Assembly: GCF_035083965.1 (NCBI RefSeq)
Contig: NC_089722.1
Span: 21,879,142-21,943,141 of the forward strand
DNA length: 64,000 bases
Reading direction: 5' to 3'
Origin: Branchiostoma lanceolatum
Taxonomy: Eukaryota > Chordata > Leptocardii > Amphioxiformes > Branchiostomatidae
Of the stretch, positions 1 through 11,900 are shown piece by piece. Both the position numbers and the translations under genes were made by a program. Each line of letters opens with the position of its first letter. The first letter of the stretch is position 1. The notes beneath the pieces were generated by a model that saw only the letters and a list, made by a program, of their open reading frames with translations, did no database searches and had not been told where the DNA came from.

Positions 1-455
1 CTCCACCAAATCATATCCTATATAGACCCATCCTGGAGTAGGTTTGTGATTTGAACAATATACGACTAGTTACGTAAACTTAGAGAAGCTTGAAAAGTTG
101 TTGGAAAGGGGTAATATTAATGTTTGGGTCGATCGCTGTTAACATTAGATGTAACAATGAACACGTGTTCAACAGCTCGATAATATCATTAGGCTGTCTC
201 TGATGCATGCGCCTCTTATATGATGCTCAGAGCAGTCGTGATTATGTATCTTTGCTGCATCTCCATTCACCTTTTGAAACCGACACAATATAAGACTAAT
301 TGCACAAAAATAGAACCGACTCAGGTAAGGGTTGTTCGGCTGGTAAATATCGTTTTCCCGGCGCGCTAGTGATGTTTTCCTTCCGTCCACAACGCCAATG
401 AGACCATAGCTCACGGGCAGACGTTCCCCTTCTCATTTCCTGAAACGACAGAACA

Positions 456-1578
456 ATGAACTGCAAAAGTAACTACGTCGGGGTGACACTGGTGGTCCTT
501 GTCGTCACGATTCGCTACACTGGGGTAAATTTGGCTTCGGGAACGAGTTTGAATGTTACCAAGCAGGCCGAGGAAGCAATCGACATCCTCCACAACTCGA
601 CACTGAAAAATGGCTCTACGGGGAACTATGCTACCTTCTCGGCTACAAACAACTCTAAGATAGGAGAAAACGTCACTGTTAACGCCACGGTATGCCCACA
701 GAATGACTCAACGCCTCTGGGTCTCGGCATAGTGGGCCAGTCGACCATTCTATGTATTTGTGTGTGGTCGGTCGTGGCAAACAGTCTCCCGCTAGCCGCC
801 ATCGTCAAGCGCGAACAGCTTCACACGCCCGTGTACATCCTCATGGCTAACCTAGCGGCAAGTGACGTCTTAACCGGCACAGCATTTGGAACTCGGAGTA
901 TTTTTTTTGTTGGTCAATATAAATACGCAATCTTTCCCGTCCAACACCATGTTACGCCTATTCTTTACCTCAACCCTGCTCTCCTGCCTGTCGTCCGCCT
1001 ACGGGCTGCTGGCCCTGACTGCTGAGCGCTACTGGTTCATCGTCCATGGGATGACCTACGCCAACAACGTCGACAACGACAAGTGCAAGGTCGTTGTCTT
1101 GATGGTCTGGGTGTGGTCTGTCCTGCTGGCGATACTGCCCAACTTCGGCTGGCACTGCGCAAGTCGTGTCGAGGAAGGTTGCAGCCCGATGGGGGGAGGA
1201 TTGCCTCACAGCTACATGGTCCTCGTGCAGGTCTTCATTTTCATTCCGATGGCGGCAATCATCCTTCTCAACACGGGGGTGTTCTGGTGCCTATGGAAGC
1301 ACGTCAATGCCATCGCTGACCAGGAAGCCGCAGTGGGCGCCGAGTCTAGTACAAGCAGAAGATCCGCCATCACAATCGTCATCATCACTGTCGTGTTCTT
1401 GGTGGGATGGCTGCCAATGCTGACCACAATGTCCTTTCCCGCTGTCGTCAGCAACGTCTCAGTAGTGTTCGTGATCTTAAACTCAGCCAGCAATCCTGTT
1501 ATCTACGGGTTTCGTTTGTCGGAAGTTCGTCGCAGCATTGTATGGCTCTTTGTGAACGGTAGCGGAAACGCCAACTAG
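456..1578 (+). pseudogene. Class A GPCR, lysophospholipid/S1P/cannabinoid-receptor-like, frameshifted (pseudogene or sequence error)
   Basis: This is an intronless seven-helix receptor read in two frames. The first frame runs from ATG 456 and carries a hydrophobic leader (about residues 8-20), an N-terminal tail with several N-x-S/T sites, TM1, and TM2 with MANLAASD. The second frame carries TM3 ending in ERYW (the DRY position), TM4, an extracellular loop beginning GWHC with a second Cys, TM6 with GWLP, and TM7 with NPVIYGF, and it stops at 1576-1578. The GWxC loop and the TM2 and TM7 motifs resemble S1P/LPA/cannabinoid receptors. Removing one T from the T8 run at 901-908 joins the frames into about 373 residues, a normal length. 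No GT...AG intron fits the overlap. It may be a recent pseudogene or a sequencing error. The ligand cannot be told. Confidence 0.8.
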
Positions 1579-3200
1579 CTTTGTTGTGACCCTTCCTTAG
1601 ACCTTCCCGCATTTGACTACTGTATTGGCTGTAAATCAAGTATGTCTGTGGAGGAAGTAGAACATACTTTCCCCTCGCATAGTAAGCACTGAAAAGCAAA
1701 GATAATCAACAGTTAAAAGCTTATAGAAAGCCAAATAGCAGTTACTTAAAAAAATAGATATGATTTTGGAAACAGTCAGACGTTTCATGTAGCATCCATT
1801 ACTTTTCGTCAGCGTCACTGTCACGAAAAGTAATGGATGCTAATTGACGTTATAGAAAGCGCCTCGCGTTTCCTGGCTGCTAGTGTTGTTCCCTGCTGTT
1901 GTCATGTACATAATGGTTGAGATGAAGATGGTAATGATGTATTCATTTCGTTTGACAATGTACAGATCCTTTAGACTCGACTGAACAGGCTTTATGATTT
2001 GATGGTAAGCCGGAACAATGTAAGATTAATGTAGCACAAACGCTACGAGTGGGCCCGAGCTTGCCAAGCCTCCTCGGGCTGCATCTGCACGCTTACACCG
2101 GGACGGGCTCGTGTACGCTGGGGGTTATTTGCCCCCCCCCCCCGGCCTGCACTCAAATGACTGCATCATGCAGGACAGGGCCATGTCTCTAGCGGGCCCC
2201 AGCTTACCAAACCACATCGGGGCACCTCTCCTGTTCTCTCCCCTACGTCAAGGCGGCCCAGAGCACGGACTCTGCGCTCAGACGGCCTCGGCCTCGCATG
2301 GTAGTACAATCTAGTTAGAAACCTCCATTTCAGCACCAAGGACATCGCCAGGGGGCGCACCGTCACTCTACTTCGGTCGCAGCTGACAGCTCTACAGATA
2401 CTCGGAGCGGCGCTGGGCGCCCTCTAAAGCTCGAATAGGATCGTGTGGACAGAGGCAGTCCCTAATAGATGGGCAGCTAGCCATGAGAAGGAAAATGGGA
2501 GGAAGCAAAGGTGATTGTATGTGCCGCACAATGTCACTTGCTCAGAATCTGCTACAATATAAGACAAAATACACTAAGTTAGAGCATGACATAACATGTT
2601 GCTTCATAGGAAAACCGAGGGTGTTGACGGTTCTCATGACAGTTGGAGACATTGCAATCAATCAGTTAGTGTGTTTGTTTGTTTGTTTGTGTGTTCTAGT
2701 GCACGTGTGTGTCTGCAGTTGGGCCGTGTGCCAGGATGTACATGTGCATTGTGTAATCCGGAAATGTTGAAATAATATATTTGAGAATATGATATCTGGT
2801 TTGACTCTGCTTCAATATTGTTGACATGCAGGAAGTGATGACTGCGTCCACATTATCTGGGCGTTAGGGACACCCATTCACAGCTTGTTGTTATTGTGAT
2901 GTAGGCTGCATATACATTATGATGACTTAAACAAATCAGTGTCCATTCATTGGCAATAAGCTGTCTACAGATGGTCAAGAACTGCGAGACTCAGAAAAGA
3001 CATTCAAGGGAGGGGTTCCTCCATAGGAGTGATAACACCCTGGAATAATGATATTTACATATCTGCATATGTATTATCAAGGAGATTAAACCTCCTTGAT
3101 ATTATGATGACTTGAAAATATTAGACTTGTTATCTCCATGAAAAAAGGCTTTTTCATGGATATACTGTTTTGCTTGCGTTTGGTATTTGTGTGTATGTTT
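1579..3200. other. Non-coding stretch with hairpin, GC-rich patch and early tandem-repeat debris
   Basis: No supportable gene. It holds the palindrome at 1791-1841, a GC-rich patch at about 2040-2440 with short C runs that I cannot assign, and AT-rich sequence at 2880-3130 with motifs resembling the degenerate repeat at 4297-4560. Confidence 0.5.
1791..1841. repeat. Short perfect hairpin, relative of the palindrome at 36621-36750
   Basis: The arms 1791-1809 and 1823-1841 are perfect 19-base reverse complements around a 13-base loop. The preceding bases contain GACGTTTCA and the loop contains CGTCAG, both also found in the larger palindrome at 36.6 kb. A diverged unpaired relative lies near 9100-9140. 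Likely a small foldback element. Confidence 0.7.
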
Positions 3201-4120
3201 GTGTCACCGGATGCTTAAAGTCACCATAACTGTAGAACCTGTACATGGATCGTAATGATTTTTGGTATGTGGGTGGGTGTTAAGAGGAGGAAGGTCAAGG
3301 TCGATTTTGGGCCCCCTGGCATTTGTGATTGGAACTGCAATTGCGTATTTTTAAAAATCTTCAATGTAGAAGAACTGAAGAGAGGATCGACAGATCGTCA
3401 TGTTATTTGGTACACAGGTAGGTTAGACCAAGATGTACACACTTAAGTGCAAACTATGCAAATGAGACCAAATTTGCATAAGTAAGGAGGTAAATCGTTT
3501 GCCTGTGTGTCGCTGGATGCTTAAAGTCAGCATAACTGTAGAACGTGTAGATGGATTGTAATGATATTTGGTATGTGGGTATGCGCTGGGAGGAGAATGG
3601 TCAAGGTCGATTTTGGGCCCCCTCGTTTGTGTCCCTGGAACTACAATGGCCTATTTGTAAAAATGTTCTAAAGGGGTATAACTGAAGAAAGGAACAACAG
3701 ATTTCCATGTTATTTGGTACGCAGGTAGGTTGGACAGAGATGTACACACTGAAGTGCAAATCATGCAAAGTTAGTGTGTTTGCGTGCGTGTGCACGTGTG
3801 TGTATGTTTGTGTCACCGTGTGTGTATGTATGTGTCACCGGATGCTTAAAATCAGCATAACTATAGAACGTGTGGATGAATTGTAATGATATTTGGTATG
3901 TGGGTAGGTGTCGGGAGGAGAAAGGTCAAGGTCGATTTTGGGCCCCCTGGTATGTGTCACTGGAACTCTAATGGCGTATTTGTCAAAATCTTCAAAGGAG
4001 AATAACTGAAGAAAGGAGCGACAGATTTTCATGTTATTTACTATGCAGGTAGCCTAAGCAGAGATGTATACAATGAACTGCAAATTATGCAAATTGGACT
4101 TAATTTGCATAAGTAATGAG
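3201..4120 (+). repeat. Three diverged ~310-bp tandem repeat units
   Basis: Units start near 3201, 3507 and 3832. Each opens with GTGTC(A/G)C(C/T)GGATGCTTAAA, continues with TTTGGTATGTGGGT and GGTCAAGGTCGATTTTGGGC, and ends in a stretch rich in GCAAAT and TTTGCAT. Related single copies occur at 31375-31545 (minus), 32903-33000 (plus) and 43190-43310 (minus), usually next to CA/TG microsatellites. The short reading frames inside are not conserved between units, so it is not coding. Confidence 0.8.
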
Positions 4121-4296
4121 GAAAATCTATATCTGCAGTGTTGTCATGTGGCACGCCATCTGTCAGTAGCTATTTATAGAAAAGTAGGTCAGACTTCTCC
4201 CCTTGCAGTGTGGGTCATACCATTGAGCGATATAGAATGGGGGGAACTGGTTTAATAGAAAAACAACGTTTCATGGAGATTTTGGGTCCTAAGACT

Positions 4297-4560
4297 CTTG
4301 TTGTTATTGTGATGTAACCTATCTACATATCTGCATATACTGACTTGAAAATGTTTGATTTATTGTTGTGATGTAAGCTATCTACATAATATTACTTGAA
4401 AATGTTGATCGTTTTTTACTCATTGCTGGGATGTAAACTATCTACATAATCTATATACAAGGATGTTGATAACTTAAGTTATTATTGTGATGTTCATGTA
4501 AGCTATCTACATATCTGAATATATATTACGATGACTTGAGAATGCTGATTTGGTTGAATC
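4297..4560 (+). repeat. Degenerate short tandem repeat, about 65-85 bp unit
   Basis: About four imperfect copies of a motif containing TATTGTGATGTAAGCTATCT followed by ACATAT and GACTTGAAAATGTTGAT. A further diverged copy is visible at about 2888-2940. AT-rich and non-coding. Confidence 0.65.
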
Positions 4561-4744
4561 TGTCCGAATTCACTGTTGTGATAAAGTGATTGAAATGGTT
4601 AACTCTTGTTAAGTCTTACCACCTGAACAGTAAGAAATGTTAACTCTTAGTCTTACTAACTGAACAGTAAGAAATATGTAGCTGATGATACAATGAAATA
4701 ATTTGACAAAAACATGACAATGCCAATGGTACTTTTTATGCGGC

Positions 4745-4750
4745 TTTATT
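4745..4750 (-). other. Candidate poly(A) signal for the WSB gene
   Basis: The plus strand reads TTTATT, which is AATAAA on the minus strand, about 4.06 kb downstream of the WSB stop. It is a candidate for the distal end of the transcript; a closer signal could be used instead. Confidence 0.35.
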
Positions 4751-7700
4751 GTAGCATAACTTGCAGCACAAATAATTTTGGACAAGATACACTAAAGCAA
4801 TGCCGTACAGAATATACATATATATAACCTATAAACAAAGTAAATACATAACCAAAGCAAAATATATCCTTGGTACAAGTGTTACGGCTGATGTCCCTAG
4901 CCACAAGTGAAAGGATAAAACTGGAAAGTGAGAGTTGTCAGACATGGCTATAGTCAGCTCTTCAGTAACAATGCATGATCATGACACATGAAAACAAACG
5001 TACATAATGATTCGAGACAGTTCAATGATAAGCCTAAACTAGACATTCATTTATCTAAGAGCATGTTGTGTTTTCCTACCGACCCTGGCAGAAACAAACC
5101 TGGTGTTACCACAAGGATTCTTTCTGGGCCCACAACTGACAAAATCAGTGCTAAAACAGTACAATCCCTTTCACATAGCACAAACTGACTTAGCTTGGCT
5201 ACATTGCAAGAGGATTCTTAACAAATCTGACATGACAATTGCCAATAATATGTCACTCGACAAGACCCAAAGGGAAGAGAATAAAACTGAATCCATGTGA
5301 CACAGAGTAGAATCTATCCATTCTCTCATCAACTAGTGCAACTGTCTTTAAAAATATCGCTAACAAAATCTTTTGTTGCAAAAGAGCATCTACATGCAAT
5401 CCTGACTTTCCCCAGTACAATATGCAAATTAGTTTCCAGAAAATAATTCATGGTGTCACCTATGTACAGTCTTACCCTCCTTAACACAAAGTAACATTGA
5501 AGTACAATATCATGTACTAAGTATTATTTACATTATACAAGAAAATATCACAATGAATAATAACCAACAATGAACGATGTTACACCAAGTATTAACAAAT
5601 ATAAGGATTAAGAATGTAATGTAAATGTAAACATTACTTTTGTACTCTGCACCTATTTTGTAGAGGAAACATCAACTCTCATAACCTAGCCTGGTATCCT
5701 AAAGAGTGCCACAGTAGAAAAACAGTGTTATCTAGGACTTCTCAAGAATGTCTTGAACACCTGGATATCTGAAGTCTGCATACTTAGGGGATTACTGATG
5801 TTGCATTAGTAATCTCTTTAAATTCACCCTTTTTTAAACAAAATGCGGCAGACTTAAGGGATTTGGTAAAATTAGGAGAGTTGATGTTATAATTTTGGTC
5901 TTGGGGTGAAAAAAGGAGCATTGTGTAATGTGATGACACCATGTTGACATAGATTTATAAAACCGATGAGTCAAACCACAAAATTCATGAGAATGTCGCT
6001 TTGCACAATACCAGCAATACAAACAACAGAAGAATCAATTCTCCAGGAATGTCATTTGCCCTGAGGCTTCCTGTTTGGATAAGTAGTGACACATTGTAGC
6101 AACCCATAATCTTAAGCAACCAATTTCAGTTAGGTAGTGTGGAGTCCTTTTTCACACTGCAAGTTTGTCGCAAGGAGGCTGTCGGCTGCCTATGTATATG
6201 AAGGTTGTCCTTTCTAAAGGAGTCTACTTATAACTGTTTACTTTAATGTTATTGCCATGCTTACGACATATTTACCCATTCACCTAAATACATGGTCATG
6301 CCAAAAGGTACAATTATCTTAATCAAAACATGAGTTTCATTACACAGTCCCACCATGAATAATATCCCTGCATTGGAAATACAAGCTTAGTAGAGACTGA
6401 TGTGAGTTTTGTGCTACACAGGTTACTAGTATATCTTGGGTAACATGGGCTTAAATACTGGAACTTCGGTGAAACAGGCCTAGGCACAGCAACACCCAGA
6501 AGGCTGGAACATTAGTTTATATATGTATCTTTTATAGAAATATAGGATTGTAGAAAAACATGCATCCATTCCCCCTAGCTGCATAGTACATGTATTCATG
6601 TATTAAGCACAGGTAGCAAGAGACACTACTAACAGTTGATATATATACACATTGTTGTTTCTCATCTCGTTCTTTGCTGCTTTAATGCTGACAGGGGAAA
6701 GGCAATTGTTGACATTTGCCATTGTAATTGGTCTTCATGCAGAAGCTCTCTAAGTCTGGTACATAGTATCTAGTCTCTGTTGTATCTTTTGCAGGCTTCG
6801 TAAGCACCTCAGTGCATGGGAGAATGGAAAGGCAGAAGATGGTACCCAGGTTTAGCTATGTTAAGATTGATATGGAAAGTAATAGACCTAAGAAATGCCA
6901 TTGACTTTGCATGTCCACTACAGTTTTCCTATTGGTTTACAATGTAAACTTGCATACTAGTACCTAAATAGGCAGCTTTGGATGTTATAATACAAGAATT
7001 GATACATAATACAAACTTTGTGTAAGGCAACAAGCTCTTATATCCTTTCATTATTTGTTGTCCTAATGGATGTGCTGTTTTCTTAAAGTTATCTAAGAGA
7101 CAAAGTGAACATCATGCACTTACTCGCCGTTTAGGTGCGCATTGTAAAGTCAGGCCATGCAAATTTCATTTCTGTTTTGTTTTGATAAATAGAGCAATTT
7201 TCAATACTTTTTTTGTCTACTCTATATAACTCATAATTTTTGTGAAAATATGAAATTTAGTACAGAACAGAGGGAAAACTAAATATCTATTAGTAGTTGA
7301 AAAAACATAAATACAATAACTACATAATAATTTCACTTAAAAACAAGTCAATGCTGTCCTGATTGTGCAGTCATTTCTTGCAGCTATTTGCAGTATTTAT
7401 ACTTCAATTCAGCTAACTGCAATTCATTGACATGCTGTTTTAATGATACCTGAATCCTTTGAAGTTGTGCTGTTCATAATTGCCATGGATTACCTTTCAG
7501 TACAGAGGCTGGTTGGTAGTTCATAACAGCTATTATGTCCGTGCTATTATGAGACATCACAATGTTTTTATACATTGAGATGTCCCTGACCATAAATGCA
7601 AGACATTTCCTTTACATGGCAAGGACAGCAGCAATGGCTTACATGTAAATGATTGTTTCACCAGTTTTGCAACACATGAGCAGACTGCCCCTTTTTTTGT

Positions 7701-8806
7701 TATGATTTTTTCCATAGAGACTGCCATATCATCAGTCCAACATTTCTAACTTGGTAAGCCATATGAGCGCCAATTCTCACAGATTAGCTAGAACTAATAT
7801 CAATATACGAACCTAAAATATGTACATACTTCCTTGCACCGGTTTTAACATCTATAAAAAGAACAGTTACCAACGTAACTGTTCTCTTAACAGATTTTGT
7901 ATCACCATTAAGAAGTGTATATCTCGAGGAAATTAAATAAAACCTTGTACATTTTAACCTGTATAGACAGCCAGAATTCAGAGGTTATCAATATTATGTC
8001 CTGCACAAGTCCATGATATCTTACAAAAAACGCAATGTACAATCATCACAACTATTGTATTCTCTTACAAAGAGCCTCGCTCACTGCCTGTACAATAATT
8101 GAAACCTCGGGGAGGCTCTGCTAAACCAAGCTGCTGAGGTTTCCACTTTTGTGGGTTTGGCCTCTAACCAGCTGCCAGCCAATCAGAAGATCGGCTTTAC
8201 CTAAAGAAAACATTTAGGCAATTCTCTGATTGGCTAAAAATTGGTTGAAGGCATCGTATAGGATGCGGCTCTGTGTAGGAGAATGAATTGTTGGTGACTT
8301 AAACGCATCTAACTGGCACTTCTCCGAGTGACTTATCATTTTATGTACAATACCTTATTGATACCTCAACATTTGCCTTAACCCATAGGCCCATCTCAAT
8401 AAATATTTGAGCATACTTGTATATGTTACCTTCTTCCTACTGAGGGCACATTCATGCACCAAATTTGTATTAGTCTCAACATTACTCAGCTGGAAAAGGG
8501 TTAAATTGCCAATTGTAATGACTTGAAACTTGTCAGAGAGAGAATCTTTTAATATTCTTATTAGTTGTAATAAAAGAACCAAAAAGCTGACTTTTTTGTC
8601 CAATTTGCCCGGAACAAGTGGTGATTTTGTTCACAATAGCACCTTGGAGTGATGGCACATAAATGTTGAAATACATTTTTCACCTGGAAATTTCAAGGTG
8701 TAAAATGTACATGGAATTGGTAAGCGTTGATGACGTCATCGATGTTTGAATGGAAGATGGGTCTACTGGAGAGGCGGTGTTTGTTGTTGTTAGCCAGAGT
8801 CGGGGT
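4751..8806 (-). other. Probable long 3' UTR or downstream flank of the WSB gene
   Basis: Four kilobases of AT-rich sequence follow the WSB stop codon with no credible exon and, unlike the rest of the window, no obvious TIR element or microsatellite. Such a clean stretch fits a long 3' UTR. I see no direct proof that it is transcribed. Confidence 0.4.
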
Positions 8807-8966
8807 CTAGTTCTCGTACTTGAGGTAGCCCATGAGCTTCTGTGGGATAGGCAAGGCATCGACCTTGGTGGAGGGGAGGACACGGCGAACGGACAGGCGA
8901 CACAGGTGCTGCAGCTTCTGTACTCTCATGGGAGCCATGTAGAACACCACATTGCCGTCCCGGGTG
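8807..8966 (-). CDS. wsb1: WSB exon 9, last blade and SOCS box
   Basis: Acceptor ctattttccag; TAG stop at 8807-8809. TRDGNVVFYMAP closes the propeller. LQHLCRLSVRRVL is the Elongin-C (BC) box and ALPIPQKLMGYL the Cullin5 box. The C terminus is at the expected place for the family. Confidence 0.95.
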
Positions 8967-11900
8967 CTGGAAAATAGAGGTCGAAAATGAGTGATCTGAC
9001 TGATCATGGTAAAAAAAGCATGATGGTTAGCCAATTATCCATAACTTTACACAGGATACATGTAACAGTTATGCAACTGGATAGAATCTAGAAATGCTGA
9101 GATGTTTCAGGTAGCATCCTCTACATTTGGTCAATGACACTGAGAAGGATAAGGACTTCACCAGGTTTGTAATCAAAAACCATGAACAGATATTCAAATG
9201 AGGTGAAGACAAGGTGAATGCTGATGGGTCAATTAGCTCCTATTGTTTGAGTATAGGAGCTAATGTTTCCATAACATAACATAACATAACATAACATAAC
9301 ATAACAGATCAAATTGCACAAAGACAGATAGGTTCTCTACTTATAAATTGGTAAAGGACATGAACTAAATATAGCCCTTTTTAAAAAAAATGTTTATCTA
9401 AGCTACAACCACTCAGATTCAAGTCATTATTTAGATCACTTTTGTGAATAAAAAAAAAATCATTTTGAAATGTTAGCATCCTCCTTTTCCTGGAAAATTC
9501 AAGAGCAAAGAAAGCATTGGGATATCCTTACCCTGTAGCCAAGCAGCAGCCATCAGGCGAGTAGTTACAACATAAGGCATTCACTAACTGGGCCTTCTTC
9601 ACAGGAACCTCCTCATTATAGATGGACCAGAATCTCACATACCTGTAGTCACAAAAGGAAACAAGACAAACAAATGAAACATACATATGTCCGGAGTTAA
9701 TTGGGATACGTATGCGTGTACACAGTTTTTTTTTTGCAGTAAATATTAGAATCGTTACGTTTTTCTACAATTTTTTTTCAACTGTAAAGTTCAAATAACA
9801 AGAAAGGACAAAGGTTTTTAGTCAACCAGTTGAACAATCACAAAATAGTTAGGCAAACTTGTAAGCTATGAGTAAAACAACTTGCACAAAGGCATAAACA
9901 TAAAACAACTGTTGATTGATGCAATGAAATTCTACAAATACTAACAAATCATAGCCATTCAATTGCAGTCAATATCAGAAACAGAAAAATGCTGGCTCTT
10001 TGAGAAAGGAAAAGACACAGTTGACATGCTCTAAGCTTTGCAACAGGATAAGTACAATTCAGAAATCAAAATTCAGTGTTTTCCCTGTATCTCTTTCTTT
10101 TGTGGCACTGAGATCTACATGTAGTGGATGGGTAACCCCAAACCTTGTTTCTAGAGTTTGGGACTTTTTGCCTTTTTTCAAGTCAGACAAGGAGCTATAA
10201 TTTAGTATGAAAACAAATTTGGTGGTCCAATCATTCTGCAGAGTGTGCCACCAAATAATACTAATGGCAGAGGAAACACTGATGTTTCTTCAAATAAATA
10301 AACTGAACATGTCGGCGAGAGAAATTTGTACACAGAATTGAAGTGACCGAAGTGAAGCGTAGTGCAGCTCTGTGCTCTTACTTGTCGTCGCACAGAGTGG
10401 CAATATGGCAGCCGTCATGCGAGAAGGAGATGTGTCGCACCCAGAAGTCGTTAGAGCCACCAGAGAAAATGCATGAAGGGGGAGGGAAGAGGTGCCTGGA
10501 AAAACACCACCAACCGTGACTTTCTCAGACACCTTAAGATTCCTTACACTACAAGTCTGCAGTTCCTTTTGTGGTCCTCTGGGCCATTGTATACTATTCT
10601 AAGCCTTTTTTTCTTCCGACCTTATTGCAATGTACAAATGCATCAATCAAAAGAAGATGGGTTTGGAAGAAAAGAAGGCATCTGGGCTTTTAAGGTGTTT
10701 TTATCTTTGATTGTTATGGCCTAGTGTTGTGGGGACTGCAATCAATAAAATAGCTAAAAATAGGGTGCCGGAAATGTCATACTTTCAACAAATGGGGGGC
10801 ATCACATATCTTTTGTTCAGCATAGATAGCTACTAAAAATGACTATGTTTGTGAGGACCAGAAAGGAACTGCACACTTTGACACACATGCAATCTTGAAT
10901 TACTATAAGATGGGCTTACTTGTCGTCACATAGAGTGCCCACATGGCACCCGTCATGGGAAAAGCTCAGTGCTCGCAGCCAGTAGTCATTGGCTCCGCCC
11001 ATCATGAGAAATGAGGGAGGGGGGTACATATGCCTGTTGACATTATCATCAAATATTCATATGTGTTTGTAATGATTAATGGTTAACTCCAATGGTAATG
11101 AACATTACAGAACATACATGGACATAAACATTGGAGGATGTTAACATACTGGTTATACATGGGAACTGGCAACAATCAAATTTATGAGATAGGAAAATGG
11201 TGAACCAAAAAAATTTATTTACAACAAAACTATCATCAAGCAAAATTGCACAAAACAGAATGTCTAGAAATTACACTAGAGGACTGTCATATCTGCAAGT
11301 GGAATTCTATGAAAAATCATACATTGAAAAACTCAAATCTTACACAAAAGTATCATATTTTATCATTTGAATCTTATCGAGAAGCCTATTCTTGATTTCC
11401 ATTGCGCATGTGCAGCACTGGGGGTAATATGTCAAAGGTGAAGGCCCCAAACTTTTAACAGTTCTTGTCTAGACCATGCTAAATATATGTCCAGACATGT
11501 TTTTTTTATGTCTCAGGGGTCTTCAACTTTTGACATATCACCCACAGTGCATCTAGTTGTGCATGCACAGTTTAATCTGTGAAAACGTTTATACACAAGA
11601 ATGACATACATGCAACCTGTGATGGCCTACTCACCCAAATGTTCTGATCTTCTGGCCTGTGTAGGGGTCCCACAAGATAACCCTCGTGTCATAGGAGCCC
11701 GTCGCCAGAAGGGCACCATCAGGAGAAAAGTCACAGGCCACCACGTCATTCTGATGCCCCGTCAGTTTCCTCATCATGGAATAGTCCGACATGTCCCAAA
11801 GGATGACCTTAAAACACGATTACATGTCAGTTAATGCTTGAGGCAATGCACCTATAAAATATATTTGTTCCAGGTTAGGTAAGTTAGCATTTGAGGTAGT

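Noticed and set aside
900..960. Short intron explaining the GPCR frame change
   Set aside because: No GT...AG pair within the overlap restores the frame; a one-base indel does so simply.
3181..4120. Coding potential of the tandem repeat units
   Set aside because: Frames differ between units and contain stops; only the DNA is conserved.
10382..11033. Exons 7A and 7B as an assembly duplication
   Set aside because: They differ at about a third of residues, have different introns around them and distinct acceptors, so they are not a duplicated read artefact.
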